From Absidia repens (lineage: Eukaryota > Mucoromycota > Mucoromycetes > Mucorales > Cunninghamellaceae): a stretch of 64,000 nt of DNA. The stretch lies in assembly GCA_002105175.1 (NCBI GenBank), contig MCGE01000038.1, positions 62,001 through 126,000 on the forward strand, read 5' to 3'. Below the pieces are notes generated by a model. It searched no databases and was not told where the DNA came from. It saw nothing but the letters and a program-made list of their open reading frames with translations. How positions within the stretch are numbered: the first letter of the stretch is position 1; the number at the start of each line of letters is the position of its first letter. Made by a program: the position numbers and the translations under genes. Shown in pieces: positions 51,060 to 62,558 of this stretch.

Positions 51060-51506
51060 CTAATAGCGATGAAGATGAGGGTTGGGCTGTTGTTGTTGTT
51101 GTTGTTGTTGATGTTGATCGAATTTGTATCCTTCCATCATGACGGGCCGTTCATCGATAGGAGAGTATGGCTGATTTTGTTGATAATGTGGTGGCGATTG
51201 ATATTGGTGGGATTGGTTGATCATCTGTAATTGTTGTTCATTTTCACGAGCGAGACGTTGACGCATACCCCGAATACTGCGCACAATATAGTAGAGTACA
51301 AGAGCTACAATGAGAAGCACGATGACAATAATGATGACATAATGATGGTCGCGTTTGATCCAGCTTTCTTCAGGTTGATTTTGTGGTTGCCCATCGTTAG
51401 GATTGAAGCCCCCAGTGGAAACGGGCGCACTGCCATCCGTCGACTGACCCACTGCCAGAGTGGTGAAGAGCAGCAGTATCGTAGAAATCAACAAGAATGT
51501 GTTCAT
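51060..51506 (-). CDS. Small secretory-pathway membrane protein with PPxY motif (148 aa)
   Basis: Single exon. Signal peptide at about 1-20 (ending TLAVG), a short Ser/Gly/Gln/Pro ectodomain, one transmembrane helix (about 56-76, VIIIVIVLLIVALVLYYIV), a basic juxtamembrane stretch, and a cytosolic tail with PPHY at 105-108 and a C-terminal polyQ tract. PPxY motifs recruit WW domains such as those of Rsp5/NEDD4 ubiquitin ligases, so it could be an adaptor or a sorted cargo; this is inference. I do not recognise a named family. Minus-strand AATAAA at 50952-50957. Confidence 0.75.
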   Translation of the reverse strand: MNTFLLISTILLLFTTLAVGQSTDGSAPVSTGGFNPNDGQPQNQPEESWIKRDHHYVIIIVIVLLIVALVLYYIVRSIRGMRQRLARENEQQLQMINQSHQYQSPPHYQQNQPYSPIDERPVMMEGYKFDQHQQQQQQQQPNPHLHRY

Positions 51507-52616
51507 TGTATGAGAGAGAGAGAGTGATCGTGTGTATGCGTATGTATGTGAATGTTAATTAATAGTTGTTGGCTGTTTTTTTTTTTCAAACGTTTAGAAG
51601 GATTGATATGATGTGTACAATGATACAGTTAGATTCTGGGTTTGGTGACCAAGGCGAGGGTTTGGCGTTGAAAGAGTAAAGGAATGAATAAAGTACACAA
51701 AGTTTAAAAGAAGGAAGGGGTTCCTTTCTCAAAAATAAAACGAAGGTGAAGGGTTGAGGAGGAGCGCCGTCAAAGAGTACGTTGCTTGGAAAAGAAAAAA
51801 AAAATATAAAAGATAAAAGAAAAAGGGGCCAGACACACAAAAGACAAAAAGATTTTTTTAAATTGCTATTTTGCTATTTTTAGGCTTTTTCAAGGTTGTA
51901 CACACGCAAAATCAAACCCACTCGACTTGAACTGATTTTTTTCCCCTCCACTTACCCTTTAGATGTGGTCACTCGATATTTTCGGCATTTAAACTTTGAC
52001 CCATAGATTGAGAACTAAGATTGCTTTCATGTTCTCAATCTAGAATATATACACCATCAATTATCCTTTTTTTTTTTTTTTTTTTTTTTTTTGGCAGCCT
52101 ACTACATGTACCCAATTGTATTTTGCCCAATCCTGATGCCTCCATTTCCCACCAACTGTTCTGTACTAGTATCTATATATATTACCCCATCACCACAATC
52201 ATCCCACGCCTCATCCATAATGATATTGTAAACTAAGCAAATACAGCAAGCAAGAACTAAAAAACAAAGATAATCAAAGAGATAAAAAGCACCAACAGAC
52301 AGTGCGAGACGTTTTATTATAGATAGAAAAAAAAAGGATCTGTACAAAGAAAGCAAATAATAATAAAAAAAACGTAAAAAAAGGAATTGGGTAAACTATT
52401 TTGACTAATGTGGAAAATGTGGAGAATGTGGAGAAGAGTAAATTATGATGATAGAAGGCTTTTTGATTTTTTACACTATCCAAAGGGTAGGGGTTGGAGG
52501 TAAAGGTGGTAAATTGAATATGAAACTACATACAGTCATCTAGCAACCTTTGTCATCATCATCATGATAAATATAAAGTACAACCAAATGGATAAGAAGG
52601 AGAGGGGTTAATATGT

Positions 52617-52673
<57 letters not shown>

Positions 52674-52729
52674 TGTGAATGATGAGGGAATACACGTTGA
52701 ATTGGGGAGAAAGAAGAGTTCAAGGGCCA
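51507..52729. other. Spacer with promoter of the PPxY gene and (GA)n
   Basis: Start: promoter of the minus-strand membrane protein gene. Middle: pyrimidine- and T-rich tracts (52066-52092). End: a GA microsatellite (see separate entry) in the 3' flank of the PRELI-like gene. No gene seen. Confidence 0.45.
52622..52668 (+). repeat. (GA)n microsatellite, about 47 bp
   Basis: Nearly perfect AG dinucleotide run, 62 bp beyond the stop codon of the minus-strand PRELI-like gene, hence probably within its 3' UTR. Confidence 0.95.
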
Positions 52730-53594
52730 CTAGTTGGCAAACAGAGGAGTTCGTCCACCACCAGCTTGTTTTTCACGAATCATTTGTAAAATATGTCGCA
52801 TTCCTTTACGAGCCTGTATTAGAAGAAATAAACAGAGATGTCCCAACAATTAATATAATCAGTATATGGAATATAATAATATCAAGTTTTATACCTTGGA
52901 AGCATTTGCAGCGAAGCTAGACTGGCCAAAGCCTTCAATTCGACTTGTCATTCCCCAGCCAAACTTGGATATAATTCTAGCCTCGGTCTTTGCAGAAGTG
53001 GATTCTCCATTGACACCATGAGCAGTGAATGTTTGAGTTTCTTCGACTTGCATGATACGAACGTGGTTCAAGTTCTTTGTACGAGTTACCATGGTTTGTG
53101 TTTTTGGGTTCACCTCCGATTCTTCGATAACAAAGGCTTCAGAATTTTTAAGAAACTAATGAAAAAGAGAGATAATAATAATAACCAGTCAATACTTATC
53201 ACTATTATCTCAATATATATATACATATTGACAATTAATCTTACCGTTTGAGGGAACCATTTGGGTGCTTTGCCTTTCTTCAAGACCAGCCGTGTTGTTT
53301 TTAGTACCCCACGTTCGTCAACATATCGATCCAATACATCTACGGCCAGAACTATCGATAATAAATGGTTAAAACAAGTTAGTACATATTTTTTTCGTAT
53401 AAATGCTCTTTTTCTTACCGTGATTTGCAAATGGATTGGGATACCTGACCCAAAAAGCAAGGGTGACATTTTGCCATGGGTAGCTGTGAGAGAAAAACAA
53501 AACAAATCAATCATTACGTTAGATCTTGCAACAACAAACACTGTATTTTTTTCACATACTCGTAATTAAATACGTGTTGATAGAACTTGACCAT
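52730..53594 (-). CDS. PRELI/MSF1 (Ups-type) mitochondrial lipid-transfer protein (183 aa)
   Basis: Intermembrane-space protein of the Ups/PRELI family, which shuttles phosphatidic acid or phosphatidylserine between mitochondrial membranes with a Mdm35/TRIAP1 partner. Five exons (minus): 53594-53560, 53483-53419, 53351-53245, 53155-52895 and 52813-52730, all in phase. Motifs: YPWQNVTLAFWVRYPNPF at the N terminus, VDERGVLKTTRLVLKKGK, TRTKNLNHVRIMQVEE and FGWGMTSRIEGFG, with a short helical C terminus. Length is normal. Whether it is the Ups1 or Ups2/3 type cannot be decided. It is divergent from the bZIP gene, 303 bp between starts. Confidence 0.93.
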
Positions 53595-53897
53595 TATTTC
53601 TTTTTTTTAAAGAAGGGAGGTATCAACTAAAGGAAGTATTTATAGTTGTAAATAGTTCAAGAAAGAAAAAAAGAAGGATATGTTAAAAAAAAAAATGAGG
53701 TGACCGGAGGAGGAAAAATAAAGATCCATCAGACTGAAAAATGACACACATCGAAAAAAAAAGTTAAAACACAGCTGAATCAGAAAAAACCGTCCCATCT
53801 TTTCATTTGTCATCAGTGCGCATGAAAAACTCCATTCTTTTTCATTTTTCTTTCTTTACTTCTCTTTCAACAATACCTATCCTATTTATCGCACAAT

Positions 53898-55547
53898 ATG
53901 TCTTTCACAAACTCGACTATCCCTGTTGAGACTAACAACGATATTAAGTTGAATTTGAATCAATCCACTATCGACTTGCTCAACGCTGCTATTGTCAGTC
54001 ACTCTCAGACTCAACTACAACAACCACAGCTAGACGATAAAGAAAACTCTTCAGCATCTGAACATCCAACCACAGTTTCAACTCAAGGTAAAGAAAATGA
54101 AAGTGATAGAGAAGAAAAAAAACCTGAAAATATCAGATGTTAACTCCCAAATCATTATATTTTCCCACGCAGGAACAAGCAAAAGGCCAATTGATAGTAC
54201 GGATGAAAGTAAGTAAAAATAGGAGTGGACTTATGCACAGGATGTACTATTATTTTCCATAAAGGGTATGTTTGCTTACGTCGTTTTTTTGCTTTAATAG
54301 GCGATGTGACTCCAACCACAGTAGCTCCCAAGCGTGCAGGACGAAAACCATTGGAAAAGACCACTACTTCGGTAAGAAATGATTTGGAAACACAGCCCCA
54401 CATTAAACCGATTAGGAGAACGTCTTCACTCACATGATTTATATACATATATATTTATATATATATATATAAATATTACATTTTGTAGGACCATTCACTT
54501 GATCCCAAACAAAAACGAAAGGCTCAAAATCGGGCTGCTCAGCGAGCCTTCCGTGAACGAAAAGAAAAACATGTATCGGAACTCCAAGATCGAATCAGGG
54601 AATTGGAAGAGTTGACTTCAAAGACAGATGCGGACTTGATTCAAGAAAATGAACAGCTCAAGGAAAAACTCAAAAAGCTCCAAGAAGAAAATTACGCCCT
54701 CAAGGATGCCAAATTCACATTCGAGTTCCCAGTATCTGATCAACAACAGCAACAACAGCAACAGAAACCTGATAATGGCACCACTCCAACGGGATCATCA
54801 TCATCACCGCCCACTTCAACAAAAACGAACGATATACAAGACGAGACTTCTGGGGGGATCAGCAGTAGCAGTAGCAGCTCCACAGAACAATCACCTTTAT
54901 CTTTGGCACAAGAAGACGACTACTCTGACACACCACCTACCAAAACTCCCACAAACTTCCAAGACCCATCATCATCCTTTTTACCCTTTGGTTCATTTGG
55001 CAATCCACATGACTTTGACGTTTTAGCTATTCCAGGCGGGGAAAAAAAGGACGCTCTTTCGAACTCCTCGGCAGGTTATGATTTGAAGGAACTCTTCCAT
55101 GGGAAAGACGATTTATTTACTGGGTATCGGGATCCCACCTCCACTTCGTCTGCTGCTGCCACTACTGCTAATATGGATGATTTCAACACCGACGACTTTT
55201 TATTGGACAACTCCGGTTTGCCTGCGTTATTCGGCGGTTCGGGTGATCTGTTTGGTTTTACACAACAGCAGCAGGATCAACACGCACCTTTCTTATTGGA
55301 TCAGTTTTATATGCCGGACGAACAACAACCTCATGTGCGGAAGGAAACCGTGGCAACCTCATTACAACGGGCGAAACAGGATGGTGTGCGTGCGTTTGAA
55401 GTGCAAGAACAACTCAAAAATTGCCCAGACTTCAACTTGGATGCCCTGTGCGCTGAACTCAAAACAAAGGCATCTTGTTGTGAAAGCAATTATGTCTTAT
55501 CCGAGCACGACGTGGATGCCTATTTGGCCTGCTTTGATCAAAAATAG
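53898..55547 (+). CDS. Pap1/Yap1-type bZIP transcription factor (451 aa)
   Basis: Oxidative-stress regulator family. Exons 53898-54087, 54173-54208, 54301-54371 and 54489-55547 join in frame. The basic region NRAAQRAFRERKEKHV (about 110-125), with the fungal Pap1/Yap1 signature RAAQRAFRERK, is followed by a leucine zipper to about 170. The middle is Ser/Thr/Pro- and polyQ-rich. The C terminus has a cysteine-rich domain with CPDF, LDALCAELKTKASCC and LACF; in Yap1/Pap1 such cysteines sense peroxide and mask a leucine-rich export signal, here probably within LDALCAEL. An N-terminal cysteine-rich domain is not obvious, so the redox switch may differ. AATAAA is at 55824-55829. Confidence 0.93.
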
Positions 55548-56489
55548 TGTTACATTATTGCTCCCCTTCACGCTCACTCGTGCCCCTCCTTCATATTCTT
55601 TTTTTTCATTAGCATAATATTCATTCCCCCCCCTTTTTTTTATATATATATATATACATTTATTTTATTTCACTTATTGTCATCCATCATCAGCATCACT
55701 CTTTTCTATATTTTTTGTCTATATTTTTTTTTGGCTTTTTTTTTCGTTTCTTTTAGTTTTTTAGTTTAGCCTTATATCATTATGCCATACAGTTATTGTT
55801 ATATGCTTTTATATATATATGTGAATAAACGCTCTGGTGCTATGCTGGAGTTTTGGGAAATCATAGAATTACTGGTTGCTAGGCTTCGTTATCGTTGTTG
55901 GATGGGTCTACAGTTTATTCAGGGGGGAACGTTGAGGTAGATCATTCACATTCCGCTTGACAATTTATGTTTCTAGCCTCATTGAGAAGGTAGTGAATTT
56001 GGATTAGTGTCAGACTTCCACCCAGGACCATTTTGAAAAATGTACCACAAATATTCAATGTAGATGCCCTTCCTTTTTTGATTCTCCTCTTAGAGTAGTG
56101 TTAGATAAACCCCTAGTAGCGTCCCTTAGTGTTTAGTTGCCCAAGGTTTATATCAACATATGCATGAATAAAATATATTGTTTCTTTTTACCTTCAGTCC
56201 CTTTCTCTCACTTTCTTATACGTTTGTTTGTTTTGGATAGAAATAAAAAAAGTATCCCCTTCACCACTAGATGCGCTTTTGTCGTCTCCAGGTATATTGC
56301 ACTGTGGTGGACAGCGACTTGCAATCCAATTTATGCGCTTACAACAGCCCAAGGGATCTAGATTATTTGTGTGAGGCCTATTAGGTTGGAGCAATTCCTG
56401 TTTGATAGCTGGGTCTAAGATATAGGATGAATCATGGAAAAATCGAAATTATTTTATTTCAGTAGTGCGATAATCAGAAACCAGAGGAA
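55548..56489. other. bZIP 3' UTR and spacer
   Basis: AATAAA (55824-55829), (TA)n near 55643 and 55812. The stretch around 55990-56130 (GGATTAGTGTCAGACTTCC, CCTTCCTTTTTTG) looks like a very diverged, inverted piece of the dispersed repeat. No gene seen. Confidence 0.4.
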
Positions 56490-56800
56490 AGTGTTTTATA
56501 GCGATGGCTACAATTGCGGTACGGCATAGACTCGTTAGTGTCATTAACAAAGCAGGAGTAGCCCTACATATTATAATAAAAGTGGCCTACTGCTGTCAAC
56601 CAGCTGTCAGGATTCAAAGGGGTGGGGGGGGAGTAGTCGTAGTGGGTGAGATAGAGAGCTCATGTTTGATGAAAAACTTAATATAAAACAACCATCACGG
56701 CAGCATTGTTCACTACCTATTGACTTGGGGAGTGTTTAATAAATAGTAATAATTTATCGAAGCATATTGATAGATAGTAAAACTAAAGAGAAGGGTAAGC
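56490..56800 (+). repeat. Dispersed repeat family, fragment R6a (left part)
   Basis: Matches the left end of R2/R4/R5: GCGATGGCTACAATTGCGG, a G-rich tract with GAGTAGTCGTAGTGGGTG (56631), then TTTATCGAAGCATATTGATAG (56754; quoted one base at a time it is TTTATCGAAGC + ATATTGATAG). It stops abruptly at about 56800, where an inverted piece begins. Confidence 0.6.
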
Positions 56801-56809
56801 TATCCTACG

Positions 56810-57551
56810 CTGGCGGGGTTCACTAAACTAGCCGTATTGTTGCATCGTGACTCCAAAAGCATCAAGAGAAGAGAACAGGCATGCAACCGATGTTGACTAG
56901 TGGTGGTTACTTTCATGGAAAGGGGACCACCATGTTGGGGCTGTTGTGTGGTGTTCAATGTTGTAAAAAGTAGACGAAGGGAACCTTTTTCGTATTTACC
57001 AAAAAAAAATCGCAAGTCAATCCTATTGAAACGAGATAAAACCATTTCAAATTCCGCACACGTGAATATTTATTGTCTCTCTTTCCTTCCATTTTCTTTT
57101 CCTCTCTTTTTTTTTTTTTTCTCCATCACCATGTTAAATTCTTTGAGTTGTAGTGATCTTGAATTAGTGCTAGGACTAGTTTAGAATGGCTTTTAGATCA
57201 GGGATTACAGGATGCATGGGAACACCCTTTCATATTGGATCTAGGATCTGAGGGCATCATTAGTTGGCTTCCGGAGCCTTCATTAACTTAGTTTAGTTTC
57301 AGTTTTGCTAATTGGTACATATATTTTAATAAAACATTATATTTTTACCAGCTTCAATGGAAAATTTTCCAATAGTCTTCCTCATGTCTTATGTAATAGA
57401 TTCCTTTTTTACTACCATTCCGCGTTTAACTAGTATTGACAGTTGCTGTGCTTCTATAAAATAATATTTCTCATGTCTTGCGCAGTATATTAGTTTCTTG
57501 TTTACAATTGTACCTTCATATTAGAGTTGACCATCTTCCAACCTTCCCGTT

Positions 57552-57595
<44 letters not shown>

Positions 57596-57640
57596 GCTAC
57601 CTTCATTAAATCCAATCCTAACAATGATTCCCTTTTTGTC
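56810..57640 (-). repeat. Dispersed repeat family, copy R6b (inverted)
   Basis: Reverse-orientation copy. From left: CATCAAGAGAAGAGAACAGG (inverse of the CTGTTCTCTTGATG block of R5), GCACACGTGAAT (57056), a pyrimidine tract (57075-57125), AGTGCTAGGACTAGTTTAG, the core (57213-57233), AATAAAACAT (57330), CTCATGTCTTATGTAATAGATTCC less its last four bases (57385), and CATGCTACCTTCATTAAAT (57592). A (CT)n is inserted near its right end. Confidence 0.75.
57552..57593 (+). repeat. (CT)n microsatellite, about 42 bp
   Basis: Pure CT dinucleotide run within the inverted repeat copy R6b. Confidence 0.95.
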
Positions 57641-58419
57641 TATGTCTAGTTCATCCTATGCTGCGCTTATTCTATAACAAACACCCCTCCCCCCCCCTCA
57701 CTACATTTAATTTCATTCCACATACACTCTTTCTTCTCTTTCTATATTCCACACTGACCACACGTCCTTCGTAGCTTTTATTATAGTAGGTGCTGCGGTG
57801 CCGTCTTTAAATAACCTGGTGTTAGTTGTCATGCTGTATTTTTTTATACCTGAATAAAACATGGCTCGTCCGTTTACTTTTTGTCCACTCTCACTCTCAT
57901 ACATTTAATTACTAAGCTGGATGAGTACATATACCTAAATTTATAATCCGTATACTTTTAAAAAGAAAAAAATAAGGGTATGATGAATACACAAAAAAAA
58001 AAAAAAGGTTAATGATGACCGCAAAAAAAAAAAAAAAAAAATAAAATAACTGCCATAACAGCAAATTAAAGGGATTTGACCTTTTAATGACCTTTCTAGC
58101 GGTGACTTGGGGTTAATAGAGACAAGAGGCTGACAGAATCATTATATGTACAATGCAGTCCTGTAGAGTAGAGCATCGACAATGTATTTTGGACTCACAA
58201 AAACACTGCCGATTTTAGTATTATGTGGAACACTTCATATTTCTCACCAAAAATATAAAAATACAGACTAGCATTCTCATTTTGGCCTATACCGTCTTCA
58301 GGGGAGACCTAAAAAAAACAGTAAAACCAACAAAATTGATTAATGAAATATCCCCCAGACCTAACCCATTACCCGCGACATACGTCTAAAAACACACTTC
58401 AAAGGGCCTGATGGAGGTA
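57641..58419. other. Spacer
   Basis: AT-rich with A runs at 57991-58004 and 58023-58040. GACCACACGTCC (57757) and ACCTGAATAAAACATGG (57849) may be further diverged repeat sequence. No gene seen. Confidence 0.4.
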
Positions 58420-58810
58420 GCTTGAAAGAGAATATTGGGCAGCCTGAAGAATAGTTGGTCCTTATCAAAAGAAACAAATATAAATTTTTTCTAACGTACA
58501 CGGCAGACAAGACATGAGAATACTATCAAGGATATCTTTTTTTAAAGCATCACATTGTCAGCAATAATAGAAATGGATGCTAGCAATAAGGAATCTATTG
58601 TACAGTACATGGCATGAAAGAAACTAATGGGACATTTTTCATTGAAGCATGTAAAAAGAGACATCTTTTATTCAGATGCAGATACAAACTATGGACAGGT
58701 TGCTAAGTGCCTCTTTCAATGCCTGAGCTGAAAATGCATCTAAACTATTCCTGGTACTAATCTAAGATTATCATAATCTCTTATAGGTACTATCAGTTAC
58801 AATACCCTAA
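58420..58810 (+). repeat. Dispersed repeat family, fragment R7 (core deleted)
   Basis: Contains GGAATCTATTGTACAGTACA, GAAACTAATGGGACATTTTT and CATTGAAGCATGT, AGAGACATCTTTTATTCAG and ACAAACTATGGACAGG (58684). It then jumps to CTGAGCTGAAAATGC and GTACTAATCTAAGATTATCA, so about 90 bp including the core are missing. Confidence 0.7.
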
Positions 58811-59094
58811 CAATGCAGATATCTCGCTCAGATATTGATATCGACAATGGCACATACTGATTCTTTCATATTGACAATATTTTGCCAATAAGAGGTCAAT
58901 ATTAGAACTCTACATATAATACCTTTTTTTTTATGTCACACATACGCATTGTTTATTTCTACATGCACATATACACCCACTAAATGGTGCACAGAGCATA
59001 AAAATTGGACGACATTGCACGCAACCCATTTTTTACACCCGTTCACAAACTCACACATGCCTGTACGTTCTCGACAAGAGAACCAAACCGTATG

Positions 59095-59345
59095 AGAGAG
59101 ACTACTGGTGATAAAACAAAACATATTTTATTCAGATATCGATATAAACTACGGCAACAAACACTCAGATAATCTAATGAAAGCTAATCTATGATAAAAC
59201 TAACCTAATGTCTTAAACCACGAATCCCAAATGAAAGGGTTTCCCCATGCATGTTTGTATTGCATTTTTTAAAATGCCCCTGATTCAAATTCTAACACTA
59301 ATCCACGATCACCAAAATTCAATAAGACCCAATGAAGAAGTTGGC
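59095..59345 (+). repeat. Dispersed repeat family, fragment R8 (right half)
   Basis: Begins at GAGAGACTACTGGTG and has ACATATTTTATTCAGATATC (59118), AACTACGGCAAC, the intact core AAATGAAAGGGTTTCCCC (59230-59247), TTCTAACACTAATCCACGA and ATCACC. It is followed by a purine tract. The left half is absent. Confidence 0.75.
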
Positions 59346-59444
59346 TAAAAAAAAAAAAAGAAAGGAAGAAAAAAAAAGGGAGGGGAGGAGAAAAAAACAA
59401 TTCACTGGAAGCGGCGTTTGAATACTTCAAGTCTCAAAAAAAAA

Positions 59445-59530
59445 AAAAAAAAACGAACCCTACACAGCAATTACCTCATCAGCAAAGTGTTGCGCATAGC
59501 GCTCGGACTCCACTGAGCTACTTGCTGAAG
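59445..59530 (-). ncRNA. tRNA-like Pol III element, truncated
   Basis: On the minus strand: an A-box-like TAGCTCAGTGG (59520-59510) within a D-arm-like hairpin GCTC...GAGC, a GCGC-TAT-GCGC hairpin, an outer stem CAGCAA/TTGCTG, then GGGTTCG (59460-59454), the first half of a B box. A T run (59452-59436), a possible Pol III terminator, replaces the rest of the T arm. It is not a functional tRNA; it could be a tRNA pseudogene or a SINE-like element. Confidence 0.3.
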
Positions 59531-59866
59531 TGCGAAACGGAGGAATACGCAAATACCCGTTCTGGTTTTCTTTTCGCACCCAACAGACTGAACGGCACGC
59601 GCAGATGAAGAATAATTATCTCGGCAAATATCGTCGCTTTTACTATACGGATTTTAATTTAGTTTATTATTGGAAAATATAAAATGAGGAATAAATATAA
59701 ATGAAGAAAGTAGATGTACTATAAAAGGAGATATTAAAGTCGTGATGATTGTAAAAACACAGACCACCTAGTTTTCAACAAAGTACATGCCTTGCCATCT
59801 AATAATAGAAAATTACAAAAGGAAAACAAGGGTGTTGAGTGCATGAAAGAAAATAAATATCTTCAT

Positions 59867-61552
59867 TCAGGGTTTTACCTTGATAATGATAGGTGGTTGA
59901 TGGGTATTTGGTCTTGAAATTTCAGCTAATTCTCTACCTGCCTATTGATACATACATATATATAAAAAAAACGGTTATTTATAGCTCCTCCGTATACCTT
60001 TTTTTTTTTTTTTAAAAAAACAAAACAAAAAACGAACTTACGCTCCAGGTACCAGCTTCCATAAGCTGACTGAGAGAAATTGATTGTCGGCTCATCCGCA
60101 ATGATTCTCTGACATGATCGGCGATGAGATCTAAATAGGCGACGGTCAATGCACGCCATTCTACCACGACTGGATCCCCTATCTCAAACAAGGGAGCCAC
60201 TTCGACTTTGGATTGCCCAGGTAGCAAAGCGTTCTTTCGGTAGTTGTCAACTCCACGTTCATATTCAGCAGGTTTTAAGGAAATCAATCCTGTGTCCATT
60301 AATAATCCACCTATAGAATCAAAAAAGAAAAGTCAGCCATTCATTCATTATTCCCCCCTAAATATTTCTCTTACCGTGGCAGTAATCAGGCAATGGTGTT
60401 AGCATATCTTTTCCTTCAATAGTGGCGCCCAGCAATCTTTCCAAAGGCTCGATCAAGGAGTAAATAAGCCATTGTGTCAATTTATGGAATGGTACAAAAT
60501 GATCGGTTGAATTTACTGTGGCAGATTGATGCACATCCAAAACCGAACAGGGCCATACATCACCCAAACCATGGGATCCGCCTTTATTGTCTTGTGCCGC
60601 CCAAAATTCACCCATTTCTAGAGCCACCGGCCAAATAGTTTCCAAGGGAATTAAGGGTCCTTTCTTTGTTTTGATGGTGGATGAATGAGATAATAAATAA
60701 TCTAGGGAGGAAAAAAAAAAAAGTTGAATAAAAAAAACCTGCCATTTGCGGAGTTCGTTTTTGCATGAGAGTTTCCCCGCCACCGCCTCCTATTATTCCT
60801 ATCATTTACCTATCAAATTACCAGGTCTTGCTACTGTTCCCAAGCCAAAATAAGCACTTTGTGATTTCAAAACGACACTTAAATGTTGGATCAGGTCAAG
60901 CCGTTCTTCCATTCCTGATAGCTGGTTCATATGGTCCAATTGAAATCCTGCTCGGAAAGTATCTAGGGACAATGAAACTAATCCCTCAGCTAAACAAAAA
61001 TAAAATTGTGTCAATATTACATTGAAATTTTGATCAAGAAGAAAAAAAAAAATTACCATCAACACGATGAGGATCCGTCACATCGCTTGAAAATACACCA
61101 GCAGTAAACATGTCCAAGACAGCAACTGCAATGCCTTCAGTACCACCAAAAGTTCTCCCAGTGGCTTGCTCACAATAGGACCAAGATTTGTTATGGCAAA
61201 CAGACTCGACATCCAACAGACAAGCAATAATAAAAAGATCTATAATTCTTCGTGTCTGTTCAAGAGGTGCTTGTCCGAGAGCAGCCCAGGCGTTGATAAG
61301 ATTTTGTACCCGAGGACGACCCCCAACATCAAAATGTCGCCATTGGCCATGCGTTGGCATTTGGGCGGGGTTTGCATTATAGTCCCGCTTGATCAAGGAT
61401 ACGACAAATTGAACAACATCATCCATCTTTTTGATATCCACATCAAAGTAATCCAATTGATTCTTGTTTGCAATTTGTTGGACTTTAAAGCATCTTTCTC
61501 TTACCGCTTGAAGACTTGTCAAGTAATTTTCGTTATCACAGTACAAGATCAT
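59867..61552 (-). CDS. URC4: URC4-type uracil catabolism protein, DUF1688 (about 448 aa)
   Basis: Member of DUF1688; yeast URC4 and fission yeast urg3 belong to it, and URC4 is needed for the URC pyrimidine-degradation pathway, with unknown chemistry. Exons (minus): 61552-61057, 60989-60810, 60701-60375, 60310-60042 and 59941-59867, in phase. Conserved stretches include WRHFDVGGRPR near residue 70, ATGRTFGGTEGIAVAVLDMF, RPGNLIDYLL, IWPVALEMGEFWAAQ, GLGDVWPC, FVPFHKLTQWLIYSLIEPLE, split here as FVPFHKLTQW and LIYSLIEPLE, and GLLMDTGLI. The last codons depend on splicing: reading through gives IIIKVKP-stop at 59867; using GTAAAA as donor and an AG at 59800-59799 would add MARHVLC ending at 59775. 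The URC1 partner is not in the window. Confidence 0.9.
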
Positions 61553-62151
61553 TTGATGTATATGCTTTTGGGTATTTTTTTTTTTTTTTGAAATGAAAAA
61601 TGATAAAAGAAAAAAGAAAAGAAATATAATAATCCTTCCTCCTGAAGAAAATAAAGGCTTACTCTTTAATCTTTATAAACAATTCTATTTTGAGAAGGCA
61701 TGTTAAAAAAAAAAAAAAAAAAGAAGGGACAATAATCCATTCATTGGACTTTTTTGACAAATTTGTTTTTTAAGGTTTTTTTTCCTTAATAATGGGTAAC
61801 AAAGCAACCCTCATGGTTAAGATTTTTACTCCACATTGCAGGTTCATTTATCTTGTCGATCAATTTACATGAAAAGCGAAAACAATTTTTGTTTTCTCCC
61901 TAACTTTAAGACATAAAAAAGCATGTTGGGGGATGTTTTCCCGTATTGCTCTGTTTTTTTTTAAAAAAAAAAAAAAAAATAAGGAGGCTCGCCTAAAAGC
62001 CGCTTATCTCTTCCTCCCTTATTTAATGTTTGTTGTATTATGTATAATCTATAAGATAATATTGTCTTCTTTTCCACTTTTTCCTATGATAGCCCGGTTT
62101 TACTCATGATATGATATAAAAATCAAACCTTATTTAAATTAAAAAGGAAAA

Positions 62152-62418
62152 ATGAACAAAGGAAAAGGAATCGAGGAGGTTCGGTATAATTGCTTGTTTA
62201 ACATCGATAATCAAAGTTTGATTCTTTTATGTAATTACAATAGAATTGGAGAGCGTCTGGCGATGAACTCTACGGTCACGTATAATATTATTTCTACTCT
62301 CCTTATTGAAGATCTCCTCCAAAGATGGATGGATGACACAGAGTACTGTTATCGTGGGAGTAGATTCAAACACCGAAGCCGATCAGTAGAGGCATTCTCC
62401 TGTTTTTTAATAGTATGA
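62152..62418 (+). CDS. Small uncharacterised open frame (88 aa)
   Basis: Opens at an ATG with A-rich context (AAAAATGAAC) and ends at TGA before a GTT repeat. Composition is protein-like, with charged and aromatic residues (RWMDDTEYCYRGSRFKHRS), but there is no recognisable domain, signal or homolog that I know. It may be a small gene or chance. Confidence 0.25.
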   Translation: MNKGKGIEEVRYNCLFNIDNQSLILLCNYNRIGERLAMNSTVTYNIISTLLIEDLLQRWMDDTEYCYRGSRFKHRSRSVEAFSCFLIV

Positions 62419-62558
62419 ATGAATTTTGTTGTTGTTGTTGTTTTCTTGGCTAATCAATACGCTCATACATTTTTAAACATGGTTTCCGTTACGATCGATT
62501 GTCTAAACCATGAAATACGGACATATGTAGTATCCTGTGGCATCCAGGACCTTTGATC

